DNA of 6,446 nt, from NCBI GenBank assembly GCA_002393725.1, contig DGTJ01000113.1, positions 19,458 to 25,903 on the forward strand, read 5' to 3'. The translations under genes and the position numbers were made by a program. This document shows positions 6,060-6,446 of the stretch, in pieces. The DNA comes from Prevotella sp. UBA4339 (GTDB taxonomy: Bacteria > Bacteroidota > Bacteroidia > Bacteroidales > Bacteroidaceae). The notes beneath the pieces are model-generated. The model made no database searches. It was not told where the DNA came from and worked only from the letters and a program-made list of their open reading frames with translations. Numbering within the stretch: the stretch's first letter is position 1; the number at the start of each line of letters is the position of its first letter.

Positions 6060-6235
6060 AGTCTAATCTAGTTTTGTGTTGTTAAATATTTTAGTTAATT
6101 CTCTCTGTGTCTCGGAAACAGGCTTCCAGACGGGGTATTAAAGGAAAATCTTGCTACCATTAATGCGCGCAATTTCTAGATTTAATGCTCGCAATTTCTT
6201 CTATTAACGACCGTACTTGTTCCTCCTTTCATTTG
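6060..6235 (-). promoter_or_regulatory. Long 5' leader with direct repeats and a hairpin
   Basis: This is the region between the predicted start of the orphan promoter and the small frame at 6059. It is much longer than the other leaders in the window (about 18-57 bases). It holds the direct repeat at 6160-6198 and a hairpin at 6109-6131: GTCT pairs with AGAC and GGAA with TTCC around a 6-base loop, with one bulged base. I recognise no known riboswitch. A 16-codon frame begins at 6232 (MKGGTSTVVN) almost at the transcription start, with nothing else to support it. Confidence 0.4.
6160..6198 (-). repeat. Two-copy direct repeat, 17 bases, period 22
   Basis: On the minus strand GAAATTGCGaGCATTAA (6198-6182) and GAAATTGCGcGCATTAA (6176-6160) differ at one base and are separated by ATCTA. 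A partial TTAA lies just beyond the first copy. Each copy is nearly symmetric around the GCGC core. Such a repeat could be two protein sites on one face of the helix (period about two turns) or an RNA element, but nothing here decides. Confidence 0.75.
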
Positions 6236-6241
6236 ACGCTG

Positions 6242-6273
6242 CAAAGGTACGAAAAATTCGTGTATCTACCAAA
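6242..6273 (-). promoter_or_regulatory. Orphan promoter upstream of the HU-like remnant
   Basis: On the minus strand TTTG (6273-6270), 20 bases, TACCTTTG (6249-6242) match the Bacteroidales consensus. The spacer contains the small inverted repeat CGAA-AAA-TTCG (6250-6260), and A/T tracts lie directly upstream (6274-6298). No complete gene follows before the phytase-like promoter, so its product is either the small frame at 6059-5967 or read-through into the phytase-like gene. Confidence 0.72.
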
Positions 6274-6446
6274 TTTTTTCCGAAAAAAGCACTTAAAAAA
6301 ACACTTTAACTAATGTGGTGTATAAAAAAGACAGTTTTGAGCTATGTCATTAGTCATTTTTAGTCATTAGTCATTAGTCATTTAGTCATTAAGCTTTTTG
6401 TGATTCGGGGTAATTTTTGCCCATATAAATATATTAATTATAATTA
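6274..6446. other. AT-rich intergenic DNA with no gene
   Basis: No reading frame with recognisable coding content lies on either strand here. The stretch holds A-tracts at 6283-6298 upstream of the orphan promoter, the GTCAT array at 6346-6390, and a very AT-rich end (6421-6446) with TATATTAATTATAATTA. I see no convincing promoter or terminator in it. Confidence 0.6.
6346..6390 (+). repeat. Short tandem array of TTAGTCA units
   Basis: Six copies of GTCAT start at 6346, 6353, 6363, 6370, 6377 and 6385, mostly as a 7-base TTAGTCA unit, with spacings 7, 10, 7, 7 and 8 bases caused by extra T residues. This is a simple-sequence repeat in non-coding DNA. Slippage could change its copy number. Confidence 0.85.

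Noticed and set aside
6069..6076. Plus-strand TAGTTTTG as a rightward -7 element
   Set aside because: No TTTG lies 19-21 bases upstream, and no plus-strand gene follows.
6185..6232. 16-codon frame at the start of the orphan leader (MKGGTSTVVN)
   Set aside because: It begins almost at the transcription start, has no room for a ribosome-binding site, and such a short frame is expected by chance.
6407..6422. GGGG...GCCC hairpin near the right edge
   Set aside because: Only three G-C pairs form, and there is no T-run after the stem or nearby gene end to terminate.

Overview
The window looks like a chromosomal segment of a Bacteroidota genome, most likely Prevotellaceae or a close relative. The main reason is the promoters. 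Five sites on the minus strand fit the Bacteroidales pattern TTTG, 19-20 bases, TAnnTTTG, with the first element of the padR one weaker (ATTG), and there are no sigma70-like TATAAT boxes at the gene starts. The protein families also fit this phylum: a PadR regulator coupled to a long PspC membrane protein, a TerB-DnaJ protein and QueH. Every gene I can support lies on the minus strand, so the window reads right to left. Long plus-strand reading frames are shadows of GC-rich codons.

Layout from right to left. Positions 6446-6274 are AT-rich non-coding DNA with a short GTCAT repeat array and A-tracts. At 6273-6242 a well-formed promoter drives a leader of about 175 bases, which holds a 22-base-period direct repeat and a hairpin. 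The leader ends in a 30-codon reading frame whose start resembles an HU-like DNA-binding protein, probably a gene remnant. Its 3' end is used as the promoter of a secreted phytase-like esterase-domain protein (5936-4827). Next comes an autoregulated two-gene cassette: a PadR-family repressor (4709-4359), with a palindrome over its own promoter, overlapping a 574-residue PspC membrane protein (4362-2638). A third operon follows with its own promoter: inositol monophosphatase family protein (2533-1742), TerB-DnaJ co-chaperone (1731-886) and queH (867-262). It ends in an intrinsic terminator. The last gene, ffh (142 to the left edge, partial), starts from a promoter whose upstream element lies in that terminator's loop.

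The padR-pspC pair is the most system-like part of the window. PadR probably represses the operon by covering the -33 region, and PspC is an inner-membrane protein whose large outward-facing C-terminal region looks like a beta-sandwich binding domain. This suggests envelope sensing, but no signal can be read from the sequence. The other genes are housekeeping: queuosine tRNA modification, co-chaperone, sugar-phosphate hydrolysis and protein targeting. There are no tRNA or rRNA genes, CRISPR arrays, insertion sequences or phage genes.
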